From JAFLDD01 sp049314715 (GTDB lineage Bacteria > Pseudomonadota > Alphaproteobacteria > Rickettsiales > UBA3002), in NCBI GenBank assembly GCA_049314715.1, contig JBMOEL010000110.1, positions 1-5,932 of the forward strand: DNA of 5,932 nucleotides, given 5' to 3'. Below, piece by piece: positions 5,444 to 5,932 of this stretch. Below the pieces are notes generated by a model that was given only the letters and a program-made list of their open reading frames with translations, ran no database searches and was not told where the DNA came from. Each line of letters starts with the position of its first letter. Within the stretch, counting starts at the first letter, position 1. Both the position numbers and the translations under genes were made by a program.

Positions 5444-5932
5444 ATGAGCAATTCGCAAACGCATTTCGGCTATGAGACCATCGACGCATCAGAAAAAGTG
5501 ACGCGCGTGAAGGGTGTATTTAGTTCGGTCGCGAGCAATTACGATATTATGAATGATCTAATGAGTGTGGGCATGCACCGCCTATGGAAAGACACCTTCG
5601 TTTCAAAAGTTCACGCAACTGCACATAGCACGTTGCTTGATGTTGCAGGTGGTACGGGCGACATCGCGGTGCGCTTACATAAGAAAACTGGCGCGACGGT
5701 GAATGTCTGCGACATTAATGAACAGATGCTGCGTGCAGGCCAAGACCGCCAATTTGATAAAGGCGAAACAGCTAAATTGCGCTGGCTTTGTGGCAATGCC
5801 GAGTCACTCCCCCTACCCGATAATTCGGTGGATGTGTATACGATTGCTTTTGGATTACGCAACGTCACCGATATTCCGAAGGCACTCAAAGAAGCACACC
5901 GCGTGCTCAAAATTGGTGGGCAATTTTTATGC
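5444..5932 (+). CDS. ubiE: demethylmenaquinone/ubiquinone C-methyltransferase UbiE, 3' end cut off by window
   Basis: A class I SAM-dependent methyltransferase that methylates the quinone ring in ubiquinone (and, where made, menaquinone) synthesis; soluble or membrane-associated in the cytoplasm. From ATG 5444 the frame is open for 163 codons to the window end; the family is about 250 residues, so about a third is missing. Landmarks are HFGYETI (7-13), SNYDIMNDLMSVGMHRLWKD (31-50), the SAM-binding loop LLDVAGGTGDIA (64-75), the acidic end of strand 2 at VCDINEQML (88-96), NAESLPLPDNSVD (118-130) and the UbiE signature AFGLRNVTD (135-143). A modest AGG lies 6 nt before the ATG. It diverges from mutM with a 54-bp gap. 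The ubiE–mutM divergent pair near dnaA is, from memory, common in alphaproteobacteria. Confidence 0.96.
   Translation, partial: MSNSQTHFGYETIDASEKVTRVKGVFSSVASNYDIMNDLMSVGMHRLWKDTFVSKVHATAHSTLLDVAGGTGDIAVRLHKKTGATVNVCDINEQMLRAGQDRQFDKGETAKLRWLCGNAESLPLPDNSVDVYTIAFGLRNVTDIPKALKEAHRVLKIGGQFLC

Noticed and set aside
5390..5464. Longer mutM start at 5464
   Set aside because: It would add 25 residues before the catalytic proline, which must become the N-terminus, and would overlap the ubiE start; the ATG at 5389 has a good ribosome site.
5611..5910. Minus-strand 99-codon frame over ubiE
   Set aside because: Antisense shadow of a well-conserved methyltransferase.

Overview
The window looks like ordinary chromosomal DNA from an alphaproteobacterium of moderate GC content. 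It carries the cluster ubiE / mutM – rpsT – dnaA, an order I recall from many alphaproteobacteria, and the DnaA and UbiE sequences read as alphaproteobacterial. The order or family cannot be fixed from this sequence alone. Seven genes are visible, five complete and two cut by the window ends. Almost every base is coding or short intergenic; no intergenic stretch exceeds 200 bp. There are no tRNA or rRNA genes, no CRISPR array, no transposase and no phage genes.

Layout from left to right. Bases 1-878 (minus) hold the N-terminal four-fifths of dnaN, the replication sliding clamp. Bases 879-1050 are a divergent intergenic region with a good dnaN promoter and a perfect DnaA box just upstream of it. 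Bases 1051-1935 (plus) hold an rfbA/rmlA-type glucose-1-phosphate thymidylyltransferase. Bases 1936-2129 are a convergent intergenic region packed with structure: a small rfbA terminator, a 108-bp two-hairpin palindromic repeat with 12-bp inverted ends, and a strong intrinsic terminator for dnaA. Bases 2130-3548 (minus) are dnaA. Bases 3564-4013 (minus) are a single-domain rhodanese closely coupled to dnaA. Bases 4133-4405 (minus) are rpsT (ribosomal protein S20). Bases 4532-5389 (minus) are mutM (Fpg, 8-oxoguanine glycosylase). Bases 5444-5932 (plus) are the 5' two-thirds of ubiE, divergent from mutM.

How it fits together. Replication initiation (DnaA), processive replication (DnaN), repair of oxidised bases (MutM), translation (S20) and quinone synthesis (UbiE) form a housekeeping neighbourhood. 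The main departure from the textbook arrangement is that dnaA and dnaN, usually adjacent, are separated here by an inverted sugar-nucleotide gene and a palindromic repeat. dnaN therefore has its own promoter, and the DnaA box in front of it suggests DnaA may still control dnaN after the two were separated. A second, less perfect DnaA-box-like site lies inside the predicted rpsT promoter. No oriC-like cluster of boxes is present.

I do not see an undescribed multi-gene system here. The most interesting points are the rfbA insertion, the double-hairpin element, the DnaA boxes and the rhodanese–dnaA coupling.
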